This document shows, one piece after another, positions 1 through 8,420 of a stretch of 64,000 nt of DNA. This DNA comes from Comamonas testosteroni (GTDB lineage: Bacteria; Pseudomonadota; Gammaproteobacteria; Burkholderiales; Burkholderiaceae_C): the NCBI RefSeq assembly GCF_030505195.1, contig NZ_CP129672.1, forward strand, positions 3,196,501 to 3,260,500. The letters run 5' to 3'. Each line of letters begins with the position of its first letter. Position 1 is the first letter of the stretch. A program made the position numbers and the translations under genes. The notes below the pieces were generated by a model. It worked only from the letters and a program-made list of their open reading frames with translations. It was not told the origin of the DNA and ran no database searches.

Positions 1-141
1 GGTCGCGTGTCCAAGGCCGACGCCGATCTGCAGGCCGCTGCTTTGCGCTACCACCAGGGGCCGGACAAGCCCGTGGTCCACCACTTCCTGGCGCTTGATG
101 CGCGCAGCGCCCAGCAGGAAACGGATTCCCCTGCCCACTGA
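1..141 (+). CDS. C-terminal end of an unidentified protein (partial)
   Basis: The window opens inside a reading frame that runs 46 codons to a TGA at 139-141. The visible tail is moderately charged, with a His-His pair and an acidic, Ser/Pro-containing end. I recognise no domain in this fragment and the start lies outside the window. It converges with the RidA lipoprotein gene on the other strand, with a hairpin between them. It is called coding because the frame is open to the window edge and ends just before that hairpin. Confidence 0.5.
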   Translation, partial: GRVSKADADLQAAALRYHQGPDKPVVHHFLALDARSAQQETDSPAH

Positions 142-156
142 GCGTCTCTGAAGCCG

Positions 157-189
157 GCATTCATCGCTGACGCAGCAGGCGATGAATGC
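157..189. terminator. Hairpin between convergent genes
   Basis: A perfect 11-bp inverted repeat (GCATTCATCGC at 157-167 and GCGATGAATGC at 179-189) with an 11-nt loop sits between two converging genes. There is no T-run on either side, so it may be a weak bidirectional terminator or a transcript-end structure. Confidence 0.5.
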
Positions 190-205
190 AAGGCAGGTGC
201 GTTAC

Positions 206-751
206 TTACTTGACCGGTTTGGCGGCGCGCACGGCCACTACCTCGATTTCCACATACCAGGCCGGGTTGGCCAGGGCTGCAATCTGGAAGGCTGAACGTG
301 CGGGAAGGTTGGGCTGGGCAGCCGTTCCAAAGAACTGGGTGTAGCCACGCATGAAGCCGGCAAAGTCCATCTTGTTGCCCTTGGCGGGATCGGCCACAAG
401 GAAGACCTGCATCTTCACCACATCGCTCATGCCGAGATTCATGCTCTTGAGTTGCTCTTCCAGGCCTTTGAGGATGGCGACGGTCTGGCCCTCGGTATCT
501 CCGCCGTAGGCAGCAGGATCAGTGGCGGGCCTGGATTTGTCCACTACGGGCGGCACCTTGCCCGAGAGGTAGACAGTGCGGGCGTCGGTGGGGATTTCCA
601 CGGCTGCGGCGATGGGGAAGGTCGAGCCCGGTGTCCTGTAACGCAGGACATCGCCACTGCCGGAGGTGGTGGCAGCGCAGCCGGTGAGCAGGACTGCCGT
701 ACCCAGAAGGGCGGCGGTAGCGGCGGTCTTGAAGATGGATGGAACGTTCAT
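206..751 (-). CDS. RidA (YjgF/YER057c/UK114) family protein with lipoprotein signal
   Basis: This 181-residue protein has an N-terminal hydrophobic segment ending in a lipobox (LLTGC, Cys25), so it is predicted to be exported and lipid-anchored. The rest is a RidA fold, with the Pro-Ala-Arg-Ser motif carrying the Arg linked to imine/enamine hydrolysis and a VEIEVVAV end. An AGGAG ribosome-binding site precedes the ATG. It is the last gene of a minus-strand trio after the flavin amine oxidase and cytochrome c. RidA proteins are normally cytoplasmic and hydrolyse reactive imines. Here the context suggests clearance of imines made outside the cytoplasm by the partner oxidase. The family call is firm; the substrate role is inference. 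Confidence 0.88.
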   Translation of the reverse strand: MNVPSIFKTAATAALLGTAVLLTGCAATTSGSGDVLRYRTPGSTFPIAAAVEIPTDARTVYLSGKVPPVVDKSRPATDPAAYGGDTEGQTVAILKGLEEQLKSMNLGMSDVVKMQVFLVADPAKGNKMDFAGFMRGYTQFFGTAAQPNLPARSAFQIAALANPAWYVEIEVVAVRAAKPVK

Positions 752-769
752 GTGATCTCCTGAATGGAT

Positions 770-1267
770 TTATGGGGTGACGCGAAAGGGTTTGACGTCG
801 GCGGCAGACAGCTTGTCCGCGTACTGATTGCCGAAGTTGCTGCGCACATAGTTCACGACGTCGGCAATCTGCTCATCGGACAGCTTGCTGGCAAAGGACG
901 GCATGCCGTGCAGGCCGTTCATGACAACAGAGGCCGGGTAGGCAGCCGCTGCCAGCTTGGGGTTGGAGGCCAGCGCCGGGTAGAAGCCCGCGCCCTTGGC
1001 ACCTTCGCCCTTGACCATGTGGCACCCCTGGCAGATGGCCTGGTACAGGGTCTCTCCGCCGCTCTGGCTGAAGCGTGGGCGGACCGCAGAGAAGTTCTGC
1101 ATCAGCGCCTGGGTATCAGCGGGCGAGATGGAAAGAACGGCGGCAGATTGCAGCGTCTGCAGGTTTTTTACATCCTGGGTTTTCATGCCCTGTGATTGGG
1201 CCAGGACGGCGCCGGAGAGACCCAGGGCCAGGGCGCAAGCGGCGCAAAGACGGTGCAATGTGTGCAT
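770..1267 (-). CDS. Periplasmic class I cytochrome c
   Basis: The 165-residue product has a cleavable signal peptide (residues about 1-23), a single haem-attachment motif CQGCH (Cys79, Cys82, His83) and a likely distal ligand Met122 in a GMPSF context. This is the pattern of a small soluble monohaem cytochrome c. An upstream in-frame ATG at 1291 exists, but AAGGAA lies correctly in front of the ATG at 1267, which also gives a clean signal peptide. The gene sits between the Tat-type flavin amine oxidase (upstream) and the lipoprotein RidA (downstream), so it probably accepts electrons from the flavoenzyme and passes them to the respiratory chain. The partner assignment is inferred from gene order. 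Confidence 0.9.
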   Translation of the reverse strand: MHTLHRLCAACALALGLSGAVLAQSQGMKTQDVKNLQTLQSAAVLSISPADTQALMQNFSAVRPRFSQSGGETLYQAICQGCHMVKGEGAKGAGFYPALASNPKLAAAAYPASVVMNGLHGMPSFASKLSDEQIADVVNYVRSNFGNQYADKLSAADVKPFRVTP

Positions 1268-1297
1268 GGTGAAGTTCCTTGTGGCAGACATGAGCGA

Positions 1298-2893
1298 TCA
1301 GAGGCTGGAGGCCTTGGCGTGCAGACGCTGGATGGCGTCCAGCGAGGACAGCACGGCACCTTCCTGCCAGGCGGGGATGTACGAGACATGCTCGCCCGCG
1401 AGCACCAGGCGACCGTCGATCTGGGCCAGATCCTTGTAGTGCTGCTCGCGCAGCGCATCGGTCCAGTTGCCGAAGCAGCCGTTGATCCAGGGCATGCGAT
1501 GCCAGGCCACTGACACTCCGTTGAGGAACTCCTGCTTGTACTGCGGATGGATCTGCGCGCCATACTCCAGCGCAAGACGAACGCGCTCGGCCGGCTTGAG
1601 CGAGGAGAAGCGGTAGCTGTTGGAGTTCTCGAATGCATAGGCGCCCAGCAGCACGGCGGGGCCGGTGCCCATATAGCCGGTGGAGGGGTAGGAGATCTGC
1701 TGGATCGGCAGATCGGTGTAGCTGATGCCGCCGTAGATGCGCTCGTCCTCTTCCCAGAAGCGACGCTTGAACTCCAGTCCGACCTTCATGGAGCTACCGT
1801 AGGGCACGGCAGCAATCGCGTTCTGCATGGCGCTGCCGGCCTGCACTTCGATCTGGCTCAGGATGGACAGCGGAATCGTGCACACGCACCAGTCGGCGCG
1901 GGCCTGCAGCGTGGCACCGGGCTTGAGGGCGTCCACATAGTCCACGGTTACGCCCTTGTCGTTCTGGGCGATCCTGGTGACCTTGGCGTTGTAACGGATG
2001 GCAGAGCCCAGATCGCGCGCCATGGCCTGGGCCAGCATGTCCATGCCGCCTTCGGGTTGGAAGATGGCGCTGTGGAATTCGTAGATATTGCCCACGCCCA
2101 TCTGGCGCCACAAATTGGATTCGAGCAGCTCGTGCAGGCCCATGGGCGTTGAAGGTTTAGCCAGCGCCATCATGCCGCCGCCGGGGTCGATGTCGTAGCC
2201 ACGGAAATCGCTGACCGCATTGCTGGCACGGTAGCGGTACTCCTTGTCCAGCACGCCCCAGGCCTTGAGGCTCTCCAGCAGGCGTTCCTTGTCTTCCCGG
2301 CTGACGTTCTGGTCCAGTGCGCCCTGATTGGTAGCCTTTGACAGCAGCTCGGCCACATGGCCGTAGACATCGGTTTGCACATGGCGAAAGCGCTGAGGCT
2401 TGCCAGCCAGGGCTTTGCTGTTGTGCAGATATGCGTTGTAGTTGACTTGGTTGAAGGCTTCGAGCTTGATGCCGAAGCGCTTGTAGTAATCCAGCATCGC
2501 ATGGTGGTGGTAGGGCACGCGCCAGGGGCCGGGGTTGAAGTAGTTGCCCTTGGCAAAGCCCACTTTCTGGCGCGTGCCGTCGAGTTCGCTGAATTCATCA
2601 CCGCCGCGCAGCGTCCAGCAGCGGCCTCCGGCGCGGCTCTGGTATTCAAGCAACTGCACCTTGTAGCCGGCCGCACGCAACTCGTGGGCTGCCACCATGC
2701 CTGCCAGGCCAGCGCCCAGCACCAGAACCGATGCACCAGGTCTGGCGTTGCCGAGCCTGACCGGACCGCTGTAATGCGATTCGGCAGCATATCCCAGTGA
2801 ACTCATGGCTTGATACATGGCACTGCCGCCCGCGACCTTTCCGATCATCGAGAGCAGTTGTCTGCGACTGACATGCTTGCTTGGCTCTGGCAT
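1298..2893 (-). CDS. Flavin monoamine oxidase family enzyme with Tat-type leader
   Basis: The 531-residue protein starts with a twin-arginine-like leader (SRRQLLS followed by a Gly/Ala-rich stretch). It continues with an FAD dinucleotide-binding motif (VLGAGLAGMVAA, then E and GGRCWT) and ends with the MAO-family signature GEHVSYIPAWQEGAV. It should oxidise an amine or amino acid to an imine. The ATG at 2893 is preceded by AAGGAA; a longer frame upstream lacks a ribosome-binding site. It is the first gene of an operon with a cytochrome c and a lipoprotein RidA. That implies a dehydrogenase using cytochrome c rather than an O2-using oxidase, as has been shown for the Pseudomonas nicotine enzyme NicA2. 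The substrate cannot be told from sequence; nicotine-like amines, polyamines and amino acids are all possible. Confidence 0.88.
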   Translation of the reverse strand: MPEPSKHVSRRQLLSMIGKVAGGSAMYQAMSSLGYAAESHYSGPVRLGNARPGASVLVLGAGLAGMVAAHELRAAGYKVQLLEYQSRAGGRCWTLRGGDEFSELDGTRQKVGFAKGNYFNPGPWRVPYHHHAMLDYYKRFGIKLEAFNQVNYNAYLHNSKALAGKPQRFRHVQTDVYGHVAELLSKATNQGALDQNVSREDKERLLESLKAWGVLDKEYRYRASNAVSDFRGYDIDPGGGMMALAKPSTPMGLHELLESNLWRQMGVGNIYEFHSAIFQPEGGMDMLAQAMARDLGSAIRYNAKVTRIAQNDKGVTVDYVDALKPGATLQARADWCVCTIPLSILSQIEVQAGSAMQNAIAAVPYGSSMKVGLEFKRRFWEEDERIYGGISYTDLPIQQISYPSTGYMGTGPAVLLGAYAFENSNSYRFSSLKPAERVRLALEYGAQIHPQYKQEFLNGVSVAWHRMPWINGCFGNWTDALREQHYKDLAQIDGRLVLAGEHVSYIPAWQEGAVLSSLDAIQRLHAKASSL

Positions 2894-3195
2894 CTGAAAT
2901 TCCTTTGCTGTTGTGTATTCCGCTGTCCATCCGGGGCTGCGGGGCAAGGGTTTTCAGCAAGAGCTGTGCCAGGGCAGGGGGCTCAAGGCTTTAGTTCAAT
3001 GAAATCAGTCACTTGTTATGTAATTCAGATCGATCTGCGTTCAATCCTCTTGAAACGTATGGTGCATGCTCACTAATTTGAAGCATCAATGGCCAAATTG
3101 GTGCAGAGGAGTCACACAATGATCTGAAAAAAAGCGTATCTGCTGTGACAGCGGATACGCCTTGAGAGGGTGCCTGAACTACGCTGCTGCCGGGT
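2894..3195. other. Intergenic region upstream of the amine-oxidase operon
   Basis: This 302-base stretch contains the terminator of the diguanylate cyclase gene (3127-3160). The A/T-richer part, roughly 2960-3110, is probably the promoter and leader of the amine-oxidase operon. I see no convincing small gene, and no operator I can name. Confidence 0.5.
3127..3160 (-). terminator. Rho-independent terminator of the diguanylate cyclase gene
   Basis: On the minus strand a stem of about 12 bp (GCGTATC-type arms, one G-T pair) with a 3-nt loop is followed by seven T residues. It lies 36 bases after the stop of the Cache-GGDEF gene. Confidence 0.85.
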
Positions 3196-4806
3196 TCAGA
3201 GTTCGCTGGGAGGCTCGCTGGCCTCACTGACCATGACACGATTGCGTCCACCTCGCTTGGCTGCGTAGAGCATGGCATCGGCCTGCTGGAAGACGGCCTT
3301 GATATCGGGATCGCTGTCGGGCCAGTGGGCCACGCCCAGCGAGATCGTGATATGGCCCACTGGCGGCATCTCTATCTTCTCGACCAACTGACGCAGACGC
3401 TCTGCGGCATGGGCGGCGGCCACCAGCGCCGTGCCGGGCAGCAGCAGCAGAAACTCCTCGCCACCCACGCGGCAAGGCAGGTCATCGACACGCGAGACCT
3501 CGCGCATGGTGCGCGCGAGCTGTTTGAGCACCTCGTCGCCTGTATCGTGGCCAAAGCCGTCGTTGATATGCTTGAAGTGATCGATGTCGATGGCAATCAC
3601 CGAGAACGGCAGCGCTTGCGTCTGAAAGGCGCTGATAGCAGCCTCCAGATGGCGGCGATTGCCCAGGCCTGTCAGCGGATCGGTGTTCACATCCTCGCGC
3701 AGCTTGGTGATATTGCGCTGCAGCAGGCCCAGGCCCTTGAGCATGGCTTTCTTGAGCTCGTAGGACTCGAAATACCAGGACTTGACGGCCTGGATGTTCT
3801 GCGCCGTCTCGGGCTTGTCCATATCGTGCGCGCCGTTGGCGAGCTGGCGCAGCGGGCTGGCAATGCGGCGCGCGCTCCACCAGATGACCACCAGCATCAG
3901 CAGGGCGATGGGCAGGGTCTTGTAGAGCACGGAGCGCATCAGCTTGTTGAGCGGGGCCAGCGTGGCCGCCTTAGGACGCTGGGCCACAATGCCCCAGCCC
4001 GAGGCGTGGATGATGGCATAGCCGGCCAGCATTTCCACGCCCTTGCTGTTGACCACCGGCGCCGTACCCGACTCGCCCCGGATCACAGCGTTGATGACAT
4101 CGTTGTTGATCACCTGATCGCCGATACGGTGGTTGTCGGGGTGATAGATGATGTGCTTGTTCCTGTCCACTACATAGACATAGGTGCCGTCCTGGTAGAA
4201 GTGCGAGCCCAGCAGGGTGTCGAGAATGCTGTCTTCCTTGAGGTAGATGCTGCCGCCTACCGCACCGAGGAACTCGCCCTGAGGACCAAAAATGGGCTGG
4301 GAGACAAAGACGATGTAGTTGCCGGCCGTGGACATATAGGGCTGGCTGATGACGGGCCCTCGAGTGCTCAATGTCTGTGCCACTCCGGCGCTTTGCAGCG
4401 TCTTACCCTTGATCTGCAGGGTTTCGGGCGATGTCGCCAGCACATAGCCCGTGGGGTCGATGATGGTGACGGAGTTGAAGCTCTTGGTTTGCAAGCGCAG
4501 ACGTGTGGCCTCCCTGGCCAGATAGTCCATGTCATCCATGTGCGCGCCCATCAGATTGGCGCTGTATTCCAGCTGCTGTAGGGCGGATTGCAGAAAATCA
4601 TCCGTGCTCTGCGCCAGCTTGGTCGCATAGGCGTGGTGGTCTTCGAGCGTGTTGTCTATCAGCTGCTGGCGCTGCACCAGATAGCCGGCATAGAAGGTGT
4701 TGAGAAACGGGATCAGCGCGCTGCAGATGGTCAGGGCCAGTATCAGTCGACGCAAATCAAGCCGCTCAGGCGCAAGCCGGCGGTGCCAGGGGAGAGATTT
4801 CTTCAC
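3196..4806 (-). CDS. Membrane Cache-domain diguanylate cyclase
   Basis: The 536-residue protein has an N-terminal membrane segment (about 20-42) and a periplasmic Cache-type sensor region (about 45-285, with family-typical 'GYVLATSPE' and 'YVYVVDRNKHIIYHP' stretches). A second membrane segment (about 288-308), a HAMP-like linker and a C-terminal GGDEF domain follow. The catalytic motif is an intact GGEEF near residue 450. An RxxD inhibitory site (RVDD) lies exactly five residues before it, so an active, product-inhibited c-di-GMP synthase is expected. The start codon is GTG at 4806, with no clear ribosome-binding site. It is a single gene with its own terminator. The ligand is probably a small organic molecule but is not readable from sequence. 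Confidence 0.92.
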   Translation of the reverse strand: MKKSLPWHRRLAPERLDLRRLILALTICSALIPFLNTFYAGYLVQRQQLIDNTLEDHHAYATKLAQSTDDFLQSALQQLEYSANLMGAHMDDMDYLAREATRLRLQTKSFNSVTIIDPTGYVLATSPETLQIKGKTLQSAGVAQTLSTRGPVISQPYMSTAGNYIVFVSQPIFGPQGEFLGAVGGSIYLKEDSILDTLLGSHFYQDGTYVYVVDRNKHIIYHPDNHRIGDQVINNDVINAVIRGESGTAPVVNSKGVEMLAGYAIIHASGWGIVAQRPKAATLAPLNKLMRSVLYKTLPIALLMLVVIWWSARRIASPLRQLANGAHDMDKPETAQNIQAVKSWYFESYELKKAMLKGLGLLQRNITKLREDVNTDPLTGLGNRRHLEAAISAFQTQALPFSVIAIDIDHFKHINDGFGHDTGDEVLKQLARTMREVSRVDDLPCRVGGEEFLLLLPGTALVAAAHAAERLRQLVEKIEMPPVGHITISLGVAHWPDSDPDIKAVFQQADAMLYAAKRGGRNRVMVSEASEPPSEL

Positions 4807-4950
4807 AGATGATGTCGCGAGAGCAGGGCGGCTCTGCGCTGTACCTGTGTGCTCTGACAGGCTCAGACACCGGCCGCATATTCATTGAGTGTCTGCATTA
4901 TGGTTGCTCGCGCCGTGGTCCTGCTCACGGTCAACCACAATGCAGCTGTG

Positions 4951-7014
4951 TCAGGCTGACAACTCCTTGAACTTTTCCACCTGTACTGCGCAGTCGTAGA
5001 AGCAGGGCGCTCGGCCAATATCGGTGAGCTGCTGATGTGTCAGCTCGTTCACATTCGTGCCGTTGGCTCCCTGCTTGCGCCACCAGATGCCCAGGCCCAC
5101 CACCACGCCGGCGCGAGCGCGGCCGTTGATGGCGGCGTGGCAGACATGCTCGCCGCGCCGGTTGAAGACGCGCAGCTGGTCACCGTCGGCAATGCCGCGC
5201 GCAGTGGCGTCATCGGGGTGCATCTCCAGCAGCGGGCGCTCTTCCATGCGGGCTAGACTGGCCACATTGGCAAAGCTGCTGTTGAGAAAGTTGCGTGCGG
5301 GCGGCGAGATCATGGCTAGCGGGTAGACCGTCGTGGGCGGCTCGTAATTGGGCAGATAGTCGGGCAAGGTGTTGATGCCCAGCCGCGCCAGGGCGGGGTT
5401 GTCGAATTCGCATTTGCCCGATGGCGTGGCAAAGCCGCCTTCGGCAAACGGCGCATCGGGCAGCGGGATATGGGCAAAGCCCTGTTGCAGCAGCTCTTCA
5501 AAATCAATAGCTGTGTCCGAGACCGCTGTGCGGCATAGAGTTTCATCAGACTCAGCAAAACATGCTGCCGCAAAAGCGGAATCCAGCCTGGCCATATGCT
5601 TGGCCAGATCGCGAAAGATCTGCGCGTTGCTGCGCGCCTGACCCTGGGGCTCGATCGCGGGGCGATTCAGCAGCACATCGGTATGGCCGTAGCTGCCGTG
5701 GATGTCCCAATGCTCGAGCTGCGTGGTGGCGGGCAGCACATAGTCGGCATGGTCTGCGGTGTCGGTCAAGAAATGCTCAAGCACGACGGTGAACAGATCT
5801 TCGCGCGCAAAGCCCGCGGCCACCTTGGTTGACTCTGGCGCCACTGCCACGGGATTGCTGTTGTAGACCACGACGGCTTCCACCTTGGGGCCGAAGCTGG
5901 TATCGCCCTCATGCAGCAGCACATCGCCAATCTGGCTCATGTTCAGCGTGCGTGGGCGACGCTCACCCAGCAACTGCGGCATCTGAAGAGAAGCCCGCTT
6001 GAAAGGCGAGACCCCCGAGGCGGACAGCAGCAGCCCGCCAGCGCGGTGGCGCCAGGCGCCGACAAGAGCCGGCAAGCAGGCCACGGCGCGCACGGCATTG
6101 CCGCCGCCGCGCACTCGCTGCATACCGTAATTGAGGCGAATGGCGGCTGGTCTGGTCGTGCCGTAATCACGTGCCAGGGACTGAATCTGTTCCACGCTCA
6201 GACCACAGACACTGGCGGCGCGCTCGGGCGGCCATTGCAATGCTCTGGCCTTGAGTGCGTCCCAGCCCTGGGTGTGTTGGGCGATGTAGTCATGGTCCAG
6301 CCAGTCGTGCACGATCAGCTCGTGCATCAGCGCCAGAGCCAGTGCCGCATCGGTGCCGGGCAGCAGTTGCAGGTGCTCCTGGCATTTGTCGGCAGTCTCA
6401 CTCTTGCGCGGGTCTATGCAGATCAGCTTGGCACCCTGGCGCTTGGCCTCCTGCGCATAGCGCCAGAAATGAAGATTGCTGGCAATGCTGTTGCTGCCCC
6501 AGATCAGGATCAGCTTGCTTTCGGCAAAGAACTCCACACGCATGCCCAGTTTGCCGCCATAGGTGGCAGTCAGCGCCTCGCTGCCGGCACTGGCGCAGAT
6601 GGTGCGATCCAGCAGGCTGGAGCCCAACTGGTGAAAAAATCGCCGGTCCATGCTCTCACTCTGCACCAGTCCCATGGTGCCGGCATAGCTGTAGGGCAGT
6701 ATGGCTTCGGGCGCGCGCTGGGCAATGCCGTGCAGGCGCTGGGCAATATCGCTCAGCGCTTCGTCCCAGCTCACGGGGGTGAAATGGCCGCTGCCTTTGG
6801 GGCCGCTGCGCTTGAGAGGCTGCAGCACTCGCCCGGCGTGGTAGGTGCGCTCGGTGTACTTGCTGACCTTGGCGCAGAGCACGCCGCCCGTGTGAGCGTG
6901 TTCTGCATTGCCTTGCACCTTGGTGGCGGTGCCATCGACCACCGTGGTGACCAGGGCGCAGGTGTCCGGGCAGTCATGCGGGCAGGCGCCGCGTACTTGA
7001 ACGATATGAGGCAT
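4951..7014 (-). CDS. Stand-alone molybdopterin oxidoreductase with 4Fe-4S motif
   Basis: This 687-residue protein belongs to the DMSO reductase/formate dehydrogenase-like molybdopterin superfamily. A CxxxCxxxC motif at residues 11, 15 and 19 plus Cys47 forms the N-terminal [4Fe-4S] site. The central part carries the IWGSN and TDTADHADYVLP-type cofactor-binding stretches, and the C-terminus has the molydopterin dinucleotide-binding domain (MHPDDA...GDQLRVFNRRG). Cys140 is a candidate Mo ligand. There is no Tat leader and no neighbouring FeS or membrane subunit, so it is probably cytoplasmic and works with an unlinked partner. Around 5500-5515 the coding sequence contains a stretch like the short dispersed repeat found between genes elsewhere in the window. 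The substrate is unknown. Confidence 0.88.
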   Translation of the reverse strand: MPHIVQVRGACPHDCPDTCALVTTVVDGTATKVQGNAEHAHTGGVLCAKVSKYTERTYHAGRVLQPLKRSGPKGSGHFTPVSWDEALSDIAQRLHGIAQRAPEAILPYSYAGTMGLVQSESMDRRFFHQLGSSLLDRTICASAGSEALTATYGGKLGMRVEFFAESKLILIWGSNSIASNLHFWRYAQEAKRQGAKLICIDPRKSETADKCQEHLQLLPGTDAALALALMHELIVHDWLDHDYIAQHTQGWDALKARALQWPPERAASVCGLSVEQIQSLARDYGTTRPAAIRLNYGMQRVRGGGNAVRAVACLPALVGAWRHRAGGLLLSASGVSPFKRASLQMPQLLGERRPRTLNMSQIGDVLLHEGDTSFGPKVEAVVVYNSNPVAVAPESTKVAAGFAREDLFTVVLEHFLTDTADHADYVLPATTQLEHWDIHGSYGHTDVLLNRPAIEPQGQARSNAQIFRDLAKHMARLDSAFAAACFAESDETLCRTAVSDTAIDFEELLQQGFAHIPLPDAPFAEGGFATPSGKCEFDNPALARLGINTLPDYLPNYEPPTTVYPLAMISPPARNFLNSSFANVASLARMEERPLLEMHPDDATARGIADGDQLRVFNRRGEHVCHAAINGRARAGVVVGLGIWWRKQGANGTNVNELTHQQLTDIGRAPCFYDCAVQVEKFKELSA

Positions 7015-7175
7015 GTCGTGGGCTCGAAAAATCTGGGCCGGTTTGCGGCTGAAGACCGTTTTGTGGGCCTATTATGCGGCGCGCATCCATGTCAAAAAAC
7101 CTGAGATGCAAGACCCCAGAAACGGGTCGATCCAGCCCGTACCAATGAGTAGCCCGTAGAAAGAGATCGAGAGCA

Positions 7176-8336
7176 ATGCAGGACAAGCGAGTGGAGTGGA
7201 ATCGTCGTCAATTCATGACTGCAGGTGCAGCTGTGGCAGCCGGGAGTTGGACCGGCGCCAGTTATGCCCAGGATTCGAGCGGACCCATTGTGCTCGGGCA
7301 GTCCTGTGCGCTGAGCGGCCCTTCAGCGCAGCTGGGTATACAGTTTGTGCAGGGTGCCAAGCTGTACTTCGATCAGCTCAACGCCCAGGGCGGCATTGGC
7401 CGCCGCCAGGTGGAGCTGCGCACGCTGGACGATGGCTATGAGCCAGAGCGCTGCGTGGCCAATACCCAGAAATTCATTGCCGACGATGTAATGGCCTTGT
7501 TCGGCTATCTGGGCACTTCCACCAGCATGGCCGCACTGCCTTTGCTGCAGAAAGCCAGGCTGCCGCTGATTGCTCCACTGACGGGCGGGGCCGGCCTGCG
7601 CGACCCCAAGCTGGCGCAGACGGTCTTCAATCTGCGTGCCTCCTATGCCGATGAAACCGCACTCATGGTCAGACAACTGGTTTCTTTGGGCCTCAAGAAG
7701 ATCGCGGTGTTTCACCAGAACGACGCCTATGGCCAGTCAGGTCTTGAGGGGGTGATGCAGGCGCTGCAAGGCCATGGCCTCAAACCCGTGGGCACCGCGA
7801 CGGTGGAGCGAAATTCCCAGGATGTGGCCAAGGCCGTCAAGACTTTGGTGCCGCTGGGTGCCGATGTCATCGTGCAGGTCGGCACCTATGCGGCCAGCGC
7901 TGCGTTTGTGCGAGCGGCACGCCAGGCAGGCTATGGCGGTCAGTTCTACAACGTGTCGTTCGTGGGCACTTCTGCACTGGCACAGGCCCTTGGCAAGGAG
8001 GCCGAGGGTGTGGTGGTCACCCAGGTCGTTCCCTCGCCCTTCAAGACCTCGCATCCCCTGGCGCGTGAATTTCAGGCCGCACTGCACAAAGGCGGTGCGT
8101 CCCTGCAGCCAGATTACTCCAGCATGGAAGGCTATCTGGCTGCCCGTGTCGTGAGCGAAGCGCTGAAATCTGCCTCTGCCGCAGGTCGCCTGCAGCGCGA
8201 TGGCCTGGTGGCGGCGCTGGAGGCTATGAATGGCCAACAGGTTGCGGGCTTTCCTATCGCATTTCGTGCACAGGCGGGCAAGCCCCGTTTTGTGGAGCTG
8301 TCCATGCTCACGGGCGACGGAAAGGTCCGGGTGTGA
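7176..8336 (+). CDS. Branched-chain amino-acid-type ABC substrate-binding protein
   Basis: The 386-residue protein is a LivK-type periplasmic binding protein (Peripla_BP_6 fold). It shows the N-terminal IVLGQSCALSGPSAQLG stretch, and the central VAVFHQND-like and FYNVSFVG stretches are typical of the family. The leader contains a twin-arginine motif (NRRQFM) followed by an Ala/Gly-rich segment and an AQDS cleavage region, so Tat export is likely. No permease or ATPase gene is adjacent, so it must share an importer encoded elsewhere. The M20 amidohydrolase 84 bases downstream on the same strand suggests that an N-acylated amino acid or similar amide is the transported ligand. That link is inference. 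Confidence 0.88.
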   Translation: MQDKRVEWNRRQFMTAGAAVAAGSWTGASYAQDSSGPIVLGQSCALSGPSAQLGIQFVQGAKLYFDQLNAQGGIGRRQVELRTLDDGYEPERCVANTQKFIADDVMALFGYLGTSTSMAALPLLQKARLPLIAPLTGGAGLRDPKLAQTVFNLRASYADETALMVRQLVSLGLKKIAVFHQNDAYGQSGLEGVMQALQGHGLKPVGTATVERNSQDVAKAVKTLVPLGADVIVQVGTYAASAAFVRAARQAGYGGQFYNVSFVGTSALAQALGKEAEGVVVTQVVPSPFKTSHPLAREFQAALHKGGASLQPDYSSMEGYLAARVVSEALKSASAAGRLQRDGLVAALEAMNGQQVAGFPIAFRAQAGKPRFVELSMLTGDGKVRV

Positions 8337-8420
8337 GGCTTTGAGGTGCGCAGGGCGCAAGCTCTCTCGCTTTGGGCCATCATGGCATCTTTGCCATTGA
8401 TGACCCCAAGGAGAGAGCGC

